64,000 nt of DNA from Desulfobacteraceae bacterium (GTDB lineage: Bacteria; Desulfobacterota; Desulfobacteria; Desulfobacterales; Desulfosarcinaceae), in the NCBI GenBank assembly GCA_013003715.1, contig JABDIN010000088.1:1-64000 (forward strand), given 5' to 3'. This document shows, one piece after another, positions 53,094-62,825 of this stretch. How positions within the stretch are numbered: the first letter of the stretch is position 1; each line of letters begins with the position of its first letter. Under the pieces are notes generated by a model that saw nothing but the letters and a program-made list of their open reading frames with translations, was not told the origin of the DNA and searched no databases. The translations under genes were made by a program, and so were the position numbers.

Positions 53094-53510
53094 TTGTCGT
53101 ATCGTACACATTTGAAAGTTCGTTTTGGGGATATCGATCAGGCCGGTATTGTATATTACCCGAGATTTCTCCATTATTTTCACGTGGCGTTGGAGGAATT
53201 TTTTGCCGACGCCTTAAAAATTGATTATCCGCAACTGCTAAAGGATCATCGGATCGGATTTCCCACGGTTCACCTTGAAACCGATTTCAGTAAACCGTTA
53301 TGGTATGGGGACGAGATCGATATCGAGGTCCGGGTTCGCAGACTGGGAAAGACGTCGATTACATGGGAGTACCTGACCTTCACCAAAGGGGAGGATGCGC
53401 CGAGGATCCACGGCTCCAATGTAACGGTCTGTTTGAATATGGATTCGTTTAAAAAGATGGCCATACCGGACTGGCTGCGGGACCGGCTGCTGCCCATGGT
53501 CGCCAGTTAG
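53094..53510 (+). CDS. YbgC/4-hydroxybenzoyl-CoA-type acyl-CoA thioesterase
   Basis: A 138-residue hotdog thioesterase. The active-site stretch VRFGDIDQAGIVYYPRFLHY (about 9-28) keeps the catalytic Asp and the following Gly-Val-Tyr-Tyr of the 4HBT/YbgC group, although the usual GxV is GIV. The start is TTG 53094, supported by GGAAGGA 7 nt upstream. It is followed after 36 bp by an acyl-CoA synthetase gene and then a V4R-PAS-LuxR regulator, so a common aromatic or fatty acyl-CoA theme is likely. Confidence 0.87.
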   Translation: MSYRTHLKVRFGDIDQAGIVYYPRFLHYFHVALEEFFADALKIDYPQLLKDHRIGFPTVHLETDFSKPLWYGDEIDIEVRVRRLGKTSITWEYLTFTKGEDAPRIHGSNVTVCLNMDSFKKMAIPDWLRDRLLPMVAS

Positions 53511-53546
53511 CTGTAGTGCACCACCGGTGTTTATTTACTTAGGCTT

Positions 53547-55085
53547 ATGAATAAATCGATGAATATAGCCTGGTGGGTCCAGCGCTGGAGTGACCTCCAT
53601 CCTGAGAAACCTGCCGTCATTTTCGAAGGTAAAACCATCAATTACCGGGCGCTTCACCACCGGTCCAACCAGAGTGGCTGCTGGCTCCAGTCCGTTGGTA
53701 TCGAAAAGGGCGACCGCGTGGCCGTTATGCTCGACAACTGCCCGGAGTTTATTGAAATTTACCTGGCGTGCGCCCGGCTCGGTGCGATTTTTGTGCCCAT
53801 CAATTACCGTTTGACCGCCCGTGAAGTTGAACATATGGTGCTGAATTCCAGGCCCAGACTTTTTGTCTATGGCCGGAAGTACACGAACGCCGTCTCTGCG
53901 GTTACTGCAAACAATCGCTACCCGCTGATGTTGACGACGGTGGTCGGGGATAGTAACACCGGGTCTACCTGTTATGAGAACGCCATCAAGGTGTTCAGCG
54001 GCCGGAAACCGTTTCTCACCCGATCCCTCGGGCCTGCAGATCCGGAGGAACCCCATGTGATCATGTATACGTCCGGTACCACGGGCCAACCCAAGGGGGC
54101 CGTTTTATCCCACCGGAAAACATTTTTCAATTGTTTGAATGCGGATATTTTTTTCAAGCTGCACGCGGATGATATCATGTTGATTATCCTCCCTCTATTC
54201 CATTCCGGGGGATTGTTTATCCAGGCCACACCGATCTTATACAAAGGGGCGACCATGGTGATCCACCCCCGTTTCGATCCGTCGGTGGTGTTTAAGGACA
54301 TTCATGCTTATCAAGTCACTAAATTGTTAGGTGTGCCCACTGTGTATCGGGCGCTGTTGAAACTGGCGGATGGGCACGGTCACAAGCTGTCTTCCTTAAA
54401 GGTGTGCGCCATCGGCGGCGAGAAAACCACGCCGGAACTGCTTTCCCGATGCCATGCAGCCGGTTTCCCCCTGCGCCAGATCATGGGGCAGACGGAGACC
54501 TCTATTCTGCTATGGGCTTCCGAAGATGATTCGCTGCGTCGCCCCGGTACCGTCGGGCGCCCGGTTTTCCACGCGGAAGTCGCCATCGTGGACCGGCAGG
54601 GACGCAGGGTAAATGTGGGTGAGGTCGGTGAGATGGTGGTCCGCGGGTCGATTATGATGAAAGAGTATTGGCAGGACCCCGTGCGAACCGAGGAAACCAT
54701 CCGCAATGGTTGGCTGCATACCGGGGATCTGGCACGGGTTGACGAAGAAGGGTTCTTCTTCCTCGTGGACCGGGTGAAAGATATGTACATTTCCGGTGGT
54801 GAAAATGTATACCCGGCCGAAGTTGAGCTGGTACTGAAAACCCATCCGGATATCCGGGATGCGGCGGTGATTGGCATCCCCGATAACCGCTGGGGAGAAA
54901 CCGGCAACGCATATATCATCCCCAAAAACGGAAAACCGCTTGACTTAAAGGACATAAACGCCCATTGCACCGGCCGGCTGGCCCCTTTTAAATGGCCGAA
55001 GCAGGTGATCATCTGCAATGACTTTCCGCGGACATCGCTTGGAAAAGTTCGAAAATCATTGTTGAAAAAGGGACTTTCCGAATAA
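53547..55085 (+). CDS. AMP-forming acyl-CoA synthetase (FadD-like)
   Basis: A 512-residue ANL ligase. Motifs: IMYTSGTTGQPKGAVLSHRK (about 172-191), GQTETS (A5), HTGDLARVDEEGFFFLVDR (A7-A8), and C-terminal PRTSLGKVRK with the adenylation Lys. Length and motifs match medium/long-chain or aryl-CoA ligases. It follows the thioesterase gene closely, and the regulator gene comes 58 bp after it on the same strand, so the three probably form an operon. Activation by this enzyme and hydrolysis by the thioesterase may adjust an acyl-CoA pool. Confidence 0.88.
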   Translation: MNKSMNIAWWVQRWSDLHPEKPAVIFEGKTINYRALHHRSNQSGCWLQSVGIEKGDRVAVMLDNCPEFIEIYLACARLGAIFVPINYRLTAREVEHMVLNSRPRLFVYGRKYTNAVSAVTANNRYPLMLTTVVGDSNTGSTCYENAIKVFSGRKPFLTRSLGPADPEEPHVIMYTSGTTGQPKGAVLSHRKTFFNCLNADIFFKLHADDIMLIILPLFHSGGLFIQATPILYKGATMVIHPRFDPSVVFKDIHAYQVTKLLGVPTVYRALLKLADGHGHKLSSLKVCAIGGEKTTPELLSRCHAAGFPLRQIMGQTETSILLWASEDDSLRRPGTVGRPVFHAEVAIVDRQGRRVNVGEVGEMVVRGSIMMKEYWQDPVRTEETIRNGWLHTGDLARVDEEGFFFLVDRVKDMYISGGENVYPAEVELVLKTHPDIRDAAVIGIPDNRWGETGNAYIIPKNGKPLDLKDINAHCTGRLAPFKWPKQVIICNDFPRTSLGKVRKSLLKKGLSE

Positions 55086-55143
55086 TAAGCAGTCTGTTGA
55101 CTGCATGCACATCTTTTGGGCTCATTCGGGTATGGAGAAATAA

Positions 55144-56964
55144 ATGGATTCCCGCAAACGTCCCAATGGCAGGGAAAGCAAATCGACAATAGTTCGTATC
55201 AGCAAAACCCTCAATCGGCCGGCCAATGGTGAAAACGGTGAAAAACTGCCGGAATCGTCCGCCGCCGGCCTCTCCAACGTAGGGGTGCCCCGGTCTCTTC
55301 GTCCCATCTTTAAAAAGGCGGAAGCCTATGTCCGCCGTTATTTCAGGAATAGAATCGATAAGCCGGAACAAGGGATCATTGAAATATCCGGTGAACGATA
55401 TATCCTCGTACGCGCAGCATCCATGTCCAAAGAGTTTTTTGACATGGTGGCCTCGCTGTACGAAGATCGCGGAGAAGAGGAAGCCCGAAATGTGACGGTC
55501 AGCTTCCTGTACGATATCGCCTATGCCATCGGAAAAGCGGATGCAAAGCGGTTCTTTTCGAAAATGAGCGTCAGCGATCCCATTGCAAAACTGTCGGCGG
55601 GTCCCGTCCATTTCGCACATACCGGTTGGGCCTTTGTGAAGATATTGCCCGAATCCAATCCGACACCCGATGACAATTATTATTTGATCTATGATCATCC
55701 GTTCTCCTTCGAAGCCCACACCTGGATGAAAACCGGCAACCGGACAAATTTTTCCGTCTGTATCATGAATGCCGGATATTCATCGGGGTGGTGTGCGGAA
55801 AGCTTTGGCATCCCCCTCGTGGCCGCCGAGGTTGAATGCCGCGCCAAAGGCGACGAACGCTGCCGGTTTATCATGGCGCCGCCCGCCAGAATCAAGGAAC
55901 ATATCGAAAAGTACAGCCTCCGGTCCACCGTGAAAAAAGTGGATTACGGATCCGTGGATATCCCGGAATTTTTCCGCCGGAAACGGTTGGAGGATGAACT
56001 TAATCGGCACCGGGACAATCTGGAAGAGCTGGTCCAGGAGAGAACGCGGACCTTGACCGAGATCAACGAGCGCTTGAAAACCGAGATTCTGAACCGAAAG
56101 AAGGTAAAGAAGGCACTGAAAAAGAGCGAAACCATGCTTGAAGCGGTGTTTGATCAGACATTTCAATTCATCGGTGTGCTCTCCCTGGACGGAACAGTGG
56201 TGAAGGTCAACAAAACCGCCATGTCCCTGGCCAAGACCGCCTATGATGACGTCATCGGGCGCCCTTTCTGGGAGACCCAGTGGTGGGAAGGCAGCCGCAA
56301 GGAACAGCATCGATTGCGGGCGGCGGTGGGCCGGGCCGCGGCGGGTGAACTGGTGCGGTTCGAAACCGCATATTCCACACACGATGACCAGCCCATCACC
56401 ATCGATTTTTCCTTGAAGCCGGTCAGGGATAATCAGGGGAACCCAACCTTGCTGATTGCGGAGGGCAGGGATATTACGGAATTGAAACTCGCCATCGAAG
56501 ACATACGCAATCGCGAGATCGAATTGAAAAAACAATCCACTCATCTGGAGGAAGCCAACATCGCCCTGAAGGTCATACTGAAGCAGGTGGAAGAAAAGCG
56601 AAAAGAAGACAAGGAAAATATACTGACCAACATCAATCAACTGGTGCTGCCGTATACCAAGCGGTTAAAGGAAAGGCCGATGAGCAGCGACCAGAAGGCG
56701 CTTGTCAGCACGGTTGAGTCCAATCTCGGAAAGATATCTTCCCCTCTGGTGAGCCGCCTTTCCTCCAATTTTCTGAACCTGACCCCCATGGAGATCCGGA
56801 TTTCACATCTGGTAAAAGAAGGGTTGACCAATAAAGAGATCTGCGATCTGCTCGGTCTCAGCCTGAACACGGTATCCTCGCACCGGTTTCGGATTCGAAC
56901 CAAATTGGGGTTGCGAAACAAAGGCACCAACCTGCGTTCCTACCTCCTGTCCCTGGAAGACTAA
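55144..56964 (+). CDS. V4R-PAS-LuxR one-component regulator
   Basis: A 606-residue cytosolic regulator. Residues about 35-245 form an XylR_N/V4R-type ligand domain, ending with the hallmark ECRAKGDERCRFIMAPP (Cys-rich V4R tail); about 275-330 is a coiled coil (LEELVQERTRTLTEINERLK); about 330-450 a PAS domain (VFDQTFQFIGVLSLDGTVVK, then GRDITE-like end); another coiled coil; and a LuxR/GerE DNA-binding domain at about 540-606 (LTPMEIRISHLVKEGLTNKE, then ICDLLGLSLNTVSSHRFRIR). V4R domains bind hydrocarbons and aromatic compounds in activators such as XylR/DmpR, but here the sigma54 AAA+ domain is absent and the output is LuxR type. Context with a CoA ligase and thioesterase suggests control of aromatic or fatty acid activation. 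Confidence 0.85.
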   Translation: MDSRKRPNGRESKSTIVRISKTLNRPANGENGEKLPESSAAGLSNVGVPRSLRPIFKKAEAYVRRYFRNRIDKPEQGIIEISGERYILVRAASMSKEFFDMVASLYEDRGEEEARNVTVSFLYDIAYAIGKADAKRFFSKMSVSDPIAKLSAGPVHFAHTGWAFVKILPESNPTPDDNYYLIYDHPFSFEAHTWMKTGNRTNFSVCIMNAGYSSGWCAESFGIPLVAAEVECRAKGDERCRFIMAPPARIKEHIEKYSLRSTVKKVDYGSVDIPEFFRRKRLEDELNRHRDNLEELVQERTRTLTEINERLKTEILNRKKVKKALKKSETMLEAVFDQTFQFIGVLSLDGTVVKVNKTAMSLAKTAYDDVIGRPFWETQWWEGSRKEQHRLRAAVGRAAAGELVRFETAYSTHDDQPITIDFSLKPVRDNQGNPTLLIAEGRDITELKLAIEDIRNREIELKKQSTHLEEANIALKVILKQVEEKRKEDKENILTNINQLVLPYTKRLKERPMSSDQKALVSTVESNLGKISSPLVSRLSSNFLNLTPMEIRISHLVKEGLTNKEICDLLGLSLNTVSSHRFRIRTKLGLRNKGTNLRSYLLSLED

Positions 56965-57263
56965 GTCCGCCCCTATTGTTACCGGCTTCATCCGGTTTAA
57001 ATGCCTTACAGGGAAAACGGTTAATTTAGCTCACCATTTTGTCACAAAATTAGCATGCTTGACGAAATGAATTCCTGGGTGTAACAAACCACATATAAAA
57101 AATGATGACTATTCAGTTACTAGGGGCAAGTGCAATGCCGTGGGTGAGATGGCATCCATCGAACCAGGGTGGTCATGCCATCAGTGTTTTTGCCGTTCAA
57201 TCAACCCTTTTCTGGAGGGTGGCGTGGCCAGATGCTTCCGGTACCGCGGCTGTCACACATCCA

Positions 57264-57294
57264 TTGTGCCTTGATGATACGGAGATTTTATAAT
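57264..57294 (+). promoter_or_regulatory. weak candidate promoter for serA
   Basis: In the 453-bp gap before serA (56965-57417) a perfect TATAAT is found at 57289-57294, with TTGTGC 19 bp upstream (57264-57269), a wide spacing. Also noted: ATTTTG-TCA-CAAAAT (57040-57054) is a perfect inverted repeat that may be an operator or small hairpin. The 63-codon ORF at 57102-57293 is taken as chance. Confidence 0.3.
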
Positions 57295-57417
57295 ACATAA
57301 ATGGGATTCCGTTCATTCCCCTTAATTCCGATAAGGAAGGTCGAGTGAACCTGGAAAACCCTTTGGCCCCCGTTCCTGTCGCCAACATGCGCTTACACTT
57401 CTTATGGAGATTGATCG

Positions 57418-58998
57418 ATGAAAGTACTGATTAGTGACCCATTGTCCGACGTCGGCATTAAGATTTTCCAAGAAACAACGGGCATTGATGTTGATGTCAA
57501 TACCGGACTTACGCCTGAGGAACTGAAATCGATTATCGGCCAATACGACGGCCTGGTTATTCGCAGTGCAACCAAAGTAACCGCTGATTTGCTTGAGGCT
57601 GCCCATCGGCTGAAGGTCGTCGGCCGCGCGGGTATAGGACTTGATAATGTCGATATCCCGGCCGCATCACAACGGGGTATCGCCGTCATGAATACACCAT
57701 TCGGCAATACCACCACAACCGCAGAGCATGCGATTTCAATGCTCATGGCCTTGTCCCGGAACATCCCTCAGGCGACCGCCTCGCTTAAGGCCGGCAAATG
57801 GGAGAAAAAAAAGTTAAAAGGGCGGGAATTGTTCAACAAAACCCTGGGCCTGATCGGCGCCGGCAATATCGGTACCATCGTTGCAGACCGGGCCAAGGGA
57901 TTGAAGATGAAGGTTGTTATTTTCGACCCGTATATCAACCCCAAGGTCAGCGAAAAGCTCGATGTTGAAGTTGTCGCGCTGAATGAATTGCTGAGCCGTG
58001 CGGATTATATCAGCATTCATACGCCCAAAACCGAGGAAACCGCAAATCTAATCAATAAAAAAACCATCTCGAAAATGAAAAAAGGCGCCATGCTGATCAA
58101 TTGCGCCCGGGGCGGTATCGTCAATGAAGACGATCTCTACGATGCCCTCAAAGACGGTCATCTGGCCGGTGCCGCCCTGGACGTTTTCTACACCGAACCA
58201 CCCGGCAACATAAAGCTGATGGAGTTGTCCAATTTCATCTGTACACCGCATCTTGGTGCTTCCACTGATGAGGCACAGGTCAATGTGGCCAAAGACGTGG
58301 CCGAGCAGATAATCGATTTTTTATTGAATGGTGTGGCTAGAAATGCCGTAAATGTACCGTATATAAGCTCCGAGCTCGTCAGTATCCTCAAGCCGTTTGC
58401 TATGTTATCTGAGAAAATGGGGCTTCTTCATGCACAATTGGCAAAGGGTGGTATTGAGGAGTTGTCCATTAAATATGCCGGAAAAATCAGTGAGTACGAT
58501 GTAAAATCCGTTACCGCCGGAGCCCTGAAGGGGTTGCTGACACCGGCTATGAAAGACGCGGTGAATTTTATCAATGCGCCGATTTTGGCTGAAGAAAGAG
58601 GCATAACGGTTCTCGAGTCGCGAACCGCTACATCGGAAGATTTCACCAGCCTGGTGATGATCAAGGTTAAAACGGTGGACAGGGAGAACATCGTATCCGG
58701 TACCGTATTCGGCAAGAACCTTCCCCGGCTTCTGAGGGTAAATGACCTTTTTCTTGAGATGGCTCCGGAAGGCCACCTGCTGTTGATTTCCGGTGAAAAC
58801 AAGCCCGGGATTGTGGGCATGCTGGGTACGATTCTGGGCAAACATGAGTTGAATATCGACCAGATGATGGTTTCAAAACGATCGGATGATTCGAAAAATA
58901 CGATTTTACTGGCAACCAGCTCTTCAGTCACCGACACGGCGCTTAAAGAGCTACGGCATACCGAGGGCGTCATTTCCGTTGCACCGCTTGAACTCTGA
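57418..58998 (+). CDS. serA: D-3-phosphoglycerate dehydrogenase
   Basis: A 526-residue long-form SerA (3-phosphoglycerate + NAD to 3-phosphohydroxypyruvate), first step of serine synthesis. NAD-binding motif GLIGAGNIG (about 144-152), the catalytic Arg/Glu/His signature ARGGIVNEDDL and TPHLGASTDEAQ, an ASB-like intervening domain, and a C-terminal ACT domain (about 452-526: HLLLISGENKPGIVGMLGTI) for serine feedback. GGAG lies 8 nt before the ATG. It begins a same-strand run continuing through trpB2, iorA, iorB and serC. Confidence 0.95.
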   Translation: MKVLISDPLSDVGIKIFQETTGIDVDVNTGLTPEELKSIIGQYDGLVIRSATKVTADLLEAAHRLKVVGRAGIGLDNVDIPAASQRGIAVMNTPFGNTTTTAEHAISMLMALSRNIPQATASLKAGKWEKKKLKGRELFNKTLGLIGAGNIGTIVADRAKGLKMKVVIFDPYINPKVSEKLDVEVVALNELLSRADYISIHTPKTEETANLINKKTISKMKKGAMLINCARGGIVNEDDLYDALKDGHLAGAALDVFYTEPPGNIKLMELSNFICTPHLGASTDEAQVNVAKDVAEQIIDFLLNGVARNAVNVPYISSELVSILKPFAMLSEKMGLLHAQLAKGGIEELSIKYAGKISEYDVKSVTAGALKGLLTPAMKDAVNFINAPILAEERGITVLESRTATSEDFTSLVMIKVKTVDRENIVSGTVFGKNLPRLLRVNDLFLEMAPEGHLLLISGENKPGIVGMLGTILGKHELNIDQMMVSKRSDDSKNTILLATSSSVTDTALKELRHTEGVISVAPLEL

Positions 58999-59104
58999 GA
59001 TTGAAATGATCCTCATCGACCCATTGCGGCACCTGGCCGACGGATAATCGGCAGATAAAATCCCGGTGCCTGTTTCATCAACTCATTTTGTATAAGGAGG
59101 CGTT

Positions 59105-60490
59105 ATGGAGGTCAAAAAGATTTTTTTACCCGAGTCTGAGATGCCGCGAAGATGGTATAATGTCATGGCGGATATGCCCACACCAATGGAACCTCCCCTG
59201 CATCCGGGAACCGGTCAACCGGCCGGTCCTGAGGATTTAGCGCCCATCTTTCCCATGAATTTGATTGAACAGGAGGTTTGCCAGGATCGCTGGGTGGATA
59301 TCCCGGAACCGATTATGGATAAGTACACGATCTGGCGGCCTTCCCCGCTGTACCGGGCCACGGGATTGGAAAAGGCCTTGGGGACGCCGGCGAAAATCTA
59401 TTTCAAGAACGAAGGTGTCAGCCCGGCCGGCAGCCACAAGCCCAACACCGCCATTGCACAGGCATACTACAACAAAATCGCCGGAACCAAAAAACTGACC
59501 ACGGAAACCGGGGCCGGACAATGGGGAAGCGCCCTTTCCATGTGTTGTGCCCTTTTCGGTCTTGAACTCAAGGTTTACATGGTCAAGGTCAGTTTTAAAC
59601 AAAAGCCGTACCGGCGACTGATGATGGAAACCTGGGGCGGTAAATGTGTGGCCAGTCCCTCCACTGAAACCGCCGCTGGACGAAAAATATTGGAACAAAA
59701 TCCGGATTCCCCCGGAAGCCTCGGCATTGCCATCAGTGAAGCCGTGGAGATAGCGGTCGCCAGCGATGACACCAAATACGCGTTGGGCAGTGTGTTGAAT
59801 CATGTAATGTTGCACCAGACCGTCATCGGTCTTGAGGCCCAGAAGCAGATGGAGATGGCCGGCGATTATCCGGATATCGTTATCGGCTGTGCGGGTGGCG
59901 GCAGCAACTTTGCCGGCCTCGCATTTCCCTATATCCGTGATAAGGTGAATGGGAAGGATATCGAGATAATTGCGGTGGAGCCGACATCCTGCCCGACCTT
60001 GACCCGCGGTCCGTTTGCATATGATTTTGGTGATACCAACCAGATGACACCTCTGCTGCCCATGCATACCCTGGGGCATACCTTTGTTCCGGAACCGATC
60101 CATGCCGGCGGACTCCGTTATCACGGGATGGCGCCGTTGGTCAGCCAGTTGGTGATGGATGGTTTGATCCGCACGGAATCGATTCCCCAGACGGAAACTT
60201 TCCAGTCCGGTATTGATTTTGCGCGCAGCGAGGGCTATATCAGTGCACCGGAAACCAATCACGCCGTGGCCATGACCATTCGCGAAGCCAAGAAAGCCAA
60301 GGATGAAGGTAAGGAAAAAGTCATCCTGTTCAATTGGAGCGGTCATGGTTTTGTTGATATGGCTGCGTATGAAGCGTACATGCTCGGGAATTTATCAAAT
60401 CATGAATTGCCGTCCGATGAGATCAAACGAGCATTGTCGGACATCGATGCCTTACCCAAACCCAAACAGTATAAAGCCGGGAATCTATAG
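59105..60490 (+). CDS. trpB2: TrpB2-type tryptophan synthase beta chain
   Basis: A 461-residue TrpB2 (TrpEb_2) form of tryptophan synthase beta, longer than standard TrpB because of the N-terminal extension ([15 protein letters not shown] and similar). PLP-binding Lys112 is in AGSHKPNTA; the phosphate cup is [11 protein letters not shown]. TrpB2 proteins act independently of TrpA; an archaeal TrpB2 is reported to prefer O-phosphoserine to serine. The gene is preceded by AAGGAGG and lies 106 bp after serA and just before the iorAB operon; a terminator follows. Whether this copy makes tryptophan from indole, or salvages indole, is open. Confidence 0.93.
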   Translation: MEVKKIFLPESEMPRRWYNVMADMPTPMEPPLHPGTGQPAGPEDLAPIFPMNLIEQEVCQDRWVDIPEPIMDKYTIWRPSPLYRATGLEKALGTPAKIYFKNEGVSPAGSHKPNTAIAQAYYNKIAGTKKLTTETGAGQWGSALSMCCALFGLELKVYMVKVSFKQKPYRRLMMETWGGKCVASPSTETAAGRKILEQNPDSPGSLGIAISEAVEIAVASDDTKYALGSVLNHVMLHQTVIGLEAQKQMEMAGDYPDIVIGCAGGGSNFAGLAFPYIRDKVNGKDIEIIAVEPTSCPTLTRGPFAYDFGDTNQMTPLLPMHTLGHTFVPEPIHAGGLRYHGMAPLVSQLVMDGLIRTESIPQTETFQSGIDFARSEGYISAPETNHAVAMTIREAKKAKDEGKEKVILFNWSGHGFVDMAAYEAYMLGNLSNHELPSDEIKRALSDIDALPKPKQYKAGNL

Positions 60491-60564
60491 ACCATCGGCC
60501 GTCCATTTGGGTTGAGTTTTGAGTGCCGTAATTGTAAACGGCTTTTTCAGCGATGAGACCAAAA

Positions 60565-60592
60565 GGTGGGCCGCTGAGGCCCGCCTTTTTTT
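60565..60592 (+). terminator. Rho-independent terminator after trpB2
   Basis: GGTGGGCC (60565-60572) pairs with GGCCCGCC (60578-60585) over a 5-nt loop, followed by seven T. It separates trpB2 transcripts from the small protein and ior genes and shows that the open frame from 60519 is not coding. Confidence 0.8.
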
Positions 60593-60671
60593 CATCGGCC
60601 CGAAGTTGCCGTATCCCTACCGGGTGTCGGCGGTGGATGAATATTTTGTATCTATATATATGGGGGATATG

Positions 60672-60962
60672 ATGACGACGAAGCAAAAAGATATCGCCTG
60701 CATTGATGAATCATATACCATCCGGTGCCCGCGGCTGGGTCATATGATTGATTTTCTGTATTGCCAAACAGAAAAAGGACGGCTACCGTGCTTTAAAATT
60801 CTAGATTGCTGGCATGAACACTTTCCTGTTGAGCAATATTTGAAGCAAACACTCACCAGCGAGCAATGGGACGCTGTCATCAGCAGGCCTCAAGAGCCAA
60901 AAATGCTGTCATTGCTGCAGCTAATTGAAGACGCCAAGAAAAGGAATAAAGAGACAACATGA
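60672..60962 (+). CDS. small Cys-rich protein upstream of iorA
   Basis: A 96-residue protein with a Cys-rich core: CIDESYTIRCPRLGH, then CQTEKGRLPCFKILDCWH, a spacing that could bind zinc or an iron-sulfur cluster. The C-terminal half is helical (EQWDAVISRPQEPKMLSLLQ). GGGGGA lies 5 nt before ATG 60672 and the terminator at 60565-60592 excludes the longer frame. Its stop overlaps the iorA start by 4 bp, so it is coupled to IorA synthesis and may be an accessory factor. Family unknown to me. Confidence 0.7.
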   Translation: MTTKQKDIACIDESYTIRCPRLGHMIDFLYCQTEKGRLPCFKILDCWHEHFPVEQYLKQTLTSEQWDAVISRPQEPKMLSLLQLIEDAKKRNKETT

Positions 60963-62824
60963 ACAGAGAAGAGATTCTATTGGGAAACGGGGCGATTGCG
61001 CTTGGGTTATTGGAAGGGGGCTGTCAGATACTCACCTCCTACCCCGGCACACCAAGCTCGGAAATTTTACCGGAAGCGGTCCGGTTCATCAAATCACAAG
61101 AGCTCAATATTTATACCGAATGGTCCACCAATGAAAAGGTGGCCCTTGATAATGCGTTTGCCGCAGCCGTTGCCGGGAAGCGATCGGCGTGCATCATGAA
61201 ACAGGTGGGATTGAATGTGGCTGCGGACTCGCTCATGAGTGCCGCCTACATCGGCACCGTAGGCGGATTTGTCATTGTGTCATGCGATGATCCGGGACCG
61301 CATTCATCACAAACCGAACAGGATACGCGCATGATGGCCCGTGTCGCCAAGGTGCCGGTATTTGATCCGTCCAGCCCGAAAGAGGCCCGGGCCATGGCCA
61401 AGGCGGCCATGGAGCTGTCCGAGGAATTCAGTGTTCCGGTGATCCTGCGGCCCGCTATTCGGGTCTGCCATGCCCGTCAGAACCTGACCATCGGGAAAAT
61501 CGAGCCCAATAACACAAAAGCCGATTTTGTAAAAGACCCGTCCCGCTGGGCGGCCACACCGAAGTTTCGCCTCAAATTGCATGGGGAACTCAATGTGAAA
61601 CTGGCCACCATCGCGGAGCGTTTCTCCGGAATGTCTCAGTTTAATTCACACAACCTGGAAACGGGTAAGAAATATCCCTTGGGTATCATTGCCGGAGGGG
61701 TGCCCTATTCGGTGGTGGCCGATCTTTTCAATGAAGATGCCAGAACCGATATCCCGGTGTTGAAGATCGGGACACCGTATCCATTTCCGCAAAAACTCGC
61801 CGATGAATTTACAGGCGCCTGTGAAAAAGTACTGGTCATCGAGGAAACCGACACCGTGATAGAATATCTGCTCCAGGATCGGAAGAAGGTGCTCGGCAGG
61901 CTTTCCGGTAATATTCCTTCCCAGGGGGAACTGACACCGGAAGTGGTGTTCTCCTGTATCAACAATGCCGCGGAAGCGGCCGGCATCAAACCGCTGTCCG
62001 GCAAAACCGCCGACGAAGCGGTAAGGCTGGTGTCGGAATTGGATCTGCCGATCCGCAAGCCGACCCTCTGTCCGGGCTGTCCCCATCGCTCCTCCTTTTA
62101 TGCCATCCGGAAAGCGCGGCCCAAGGCGATATTCACATCGGATATCGGCTGCTACACCCTGGGATTGAACCTCGGCGGTGTGGATACCTGCCTGGACATG
62201 GGCGCCGCCATCACCATGGCTTCCGGATTTTATCAGGCATATGCCCAGGATGGTGAAACCAAACCCATTGTCGCCACCATGGGCGACTCCACCTTTTTCC
62301 ATTCGGGAACGGCCGGATTACTGAGCGCCGTCTACAATGACGCGCGGTTTATTTTTGTCATACTGGACAATGAAATCACCGCCATGACCGGCATGCAACC
62401 CACGCCGGGCCTGGGCATCCGTGCCGATGGCTCCAAGGGCAACCAAATTACCCTGGAACAGGCGGTCAAAGGTTGCGGAGTAGATTTTTTAGAGGTGGTG
62501 GATCCTTACGATATCGATAGCATGAAAAAGGTGATGAAAAAGGCGGCCGAATTCACCGAATCCCCGGAAGGCGGCATCGCCGTTGTCATCGCACGCCATC
62601 CCTGTGTCATTGCATACAGGGACCAGGCCATACCGAATAAAAAGCGGGTGACCGTCACCGAAGACTGCATTGACTGCGGGTACTGCCGGAAACGGTATGA
62701 GTGCCCGGCGTTGATCCGTGATCCCGAGGTAAGCCGTACCGCCATCGATCGTCAGATTTGTGCGGACTGCGGTCTGTGTATTGAGATATGTCCGAAGAAA
62801 GCCATTGTGGAGGAAAGCATTTAA
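60959..62824 (+). CDS. iorA: indolepyruvate:ferredoxin oxidoreductase alpha subunit
   Basis: A 621-residue thiamine-diphosphate iron-sulfur enzyme subunit that oxidises aryl pyruvates (indolepyruvate, phenylpyruvate) with CoA to arylacetyl-CoA and reduced ferredoxin, or the reverse under reducing conditions. The N-terminal pyrimidine-binding domain begins LLGNGAIALGLLEGGCQILT; the C-terminal domain has the ThDP motif MGDSTFFHSGTAGLLSAVYN and ends with two ferredoxin clusters (CIDCGYCRKRYECP and CADCGLCIEICP). The first cluster has an altered spacing with an inserted Arg-Tyr-Glu. Immediately followed by iorB. Confidence 0.95.
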   Translation: MNREEILLGNGAIALGLLEGGCQILTSYPGTPSSEILPEAVRFIKSQELNIYTEWSTNEKVALDNAFAAAVAGKRSACIMKQVGLNVAADSLMSAAYIGTVGGFVIVSCDDPGPHSSQTEQDTRMMARVAKVPVFDPSSPKEARAMAKAAMELSEEFSVPVILRPAIRVCHARQNLTIGKIEPNNTKADFVKDPSRWAATPKFRLKLHGELNVKLATIAERFSGMSQFNSHNLETGKKYPLGIIAGGVPYSVVADLFNEDARTDIPVLKIGTPYPFPQKLADEFTGACEKVLVIEETDTVIEYLLQDRKKVLGRLSGNIPSQGELTPEVVFSCINNAAEAAGIKPLSGKTADEAVRLVSELDLPIRKPTLCPGCPHRSSFYAIRKARPKAIFTSDIGCYTLGLNLGGVDTCLDMGAAITMASGFYQAYAQDGETKPIVATMGDSTFFHSGTAGLLSAVYNDARFIFVILDNEITAMTGMQPTPGLGIRADGSKGNQITLEQAVKGCGVDFLEVVDPYDIDSMKKVMKKAAEFTESPEGGIAVVIARHPCVIAYRDQAIPNKKRVTVTEDCIDCGYCRKRYECPALIRDPEVSRTAIDRQICADCGLCIEICPKKAIVEESI

Positions 62825-62825
62825 T

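Noticed and set aside
57102-57293. 63-codon ORF in the gap before serA
   Set aside because: No ribosome binding site and no domain; it also covers the only candidate promoter of serA.
60519-60671. Upstream extension of the small Cys-rich protein
   Set aside because: A Rho-independent terminator lies inside it, and the Shine-Dalgarno serves ATG 60672.
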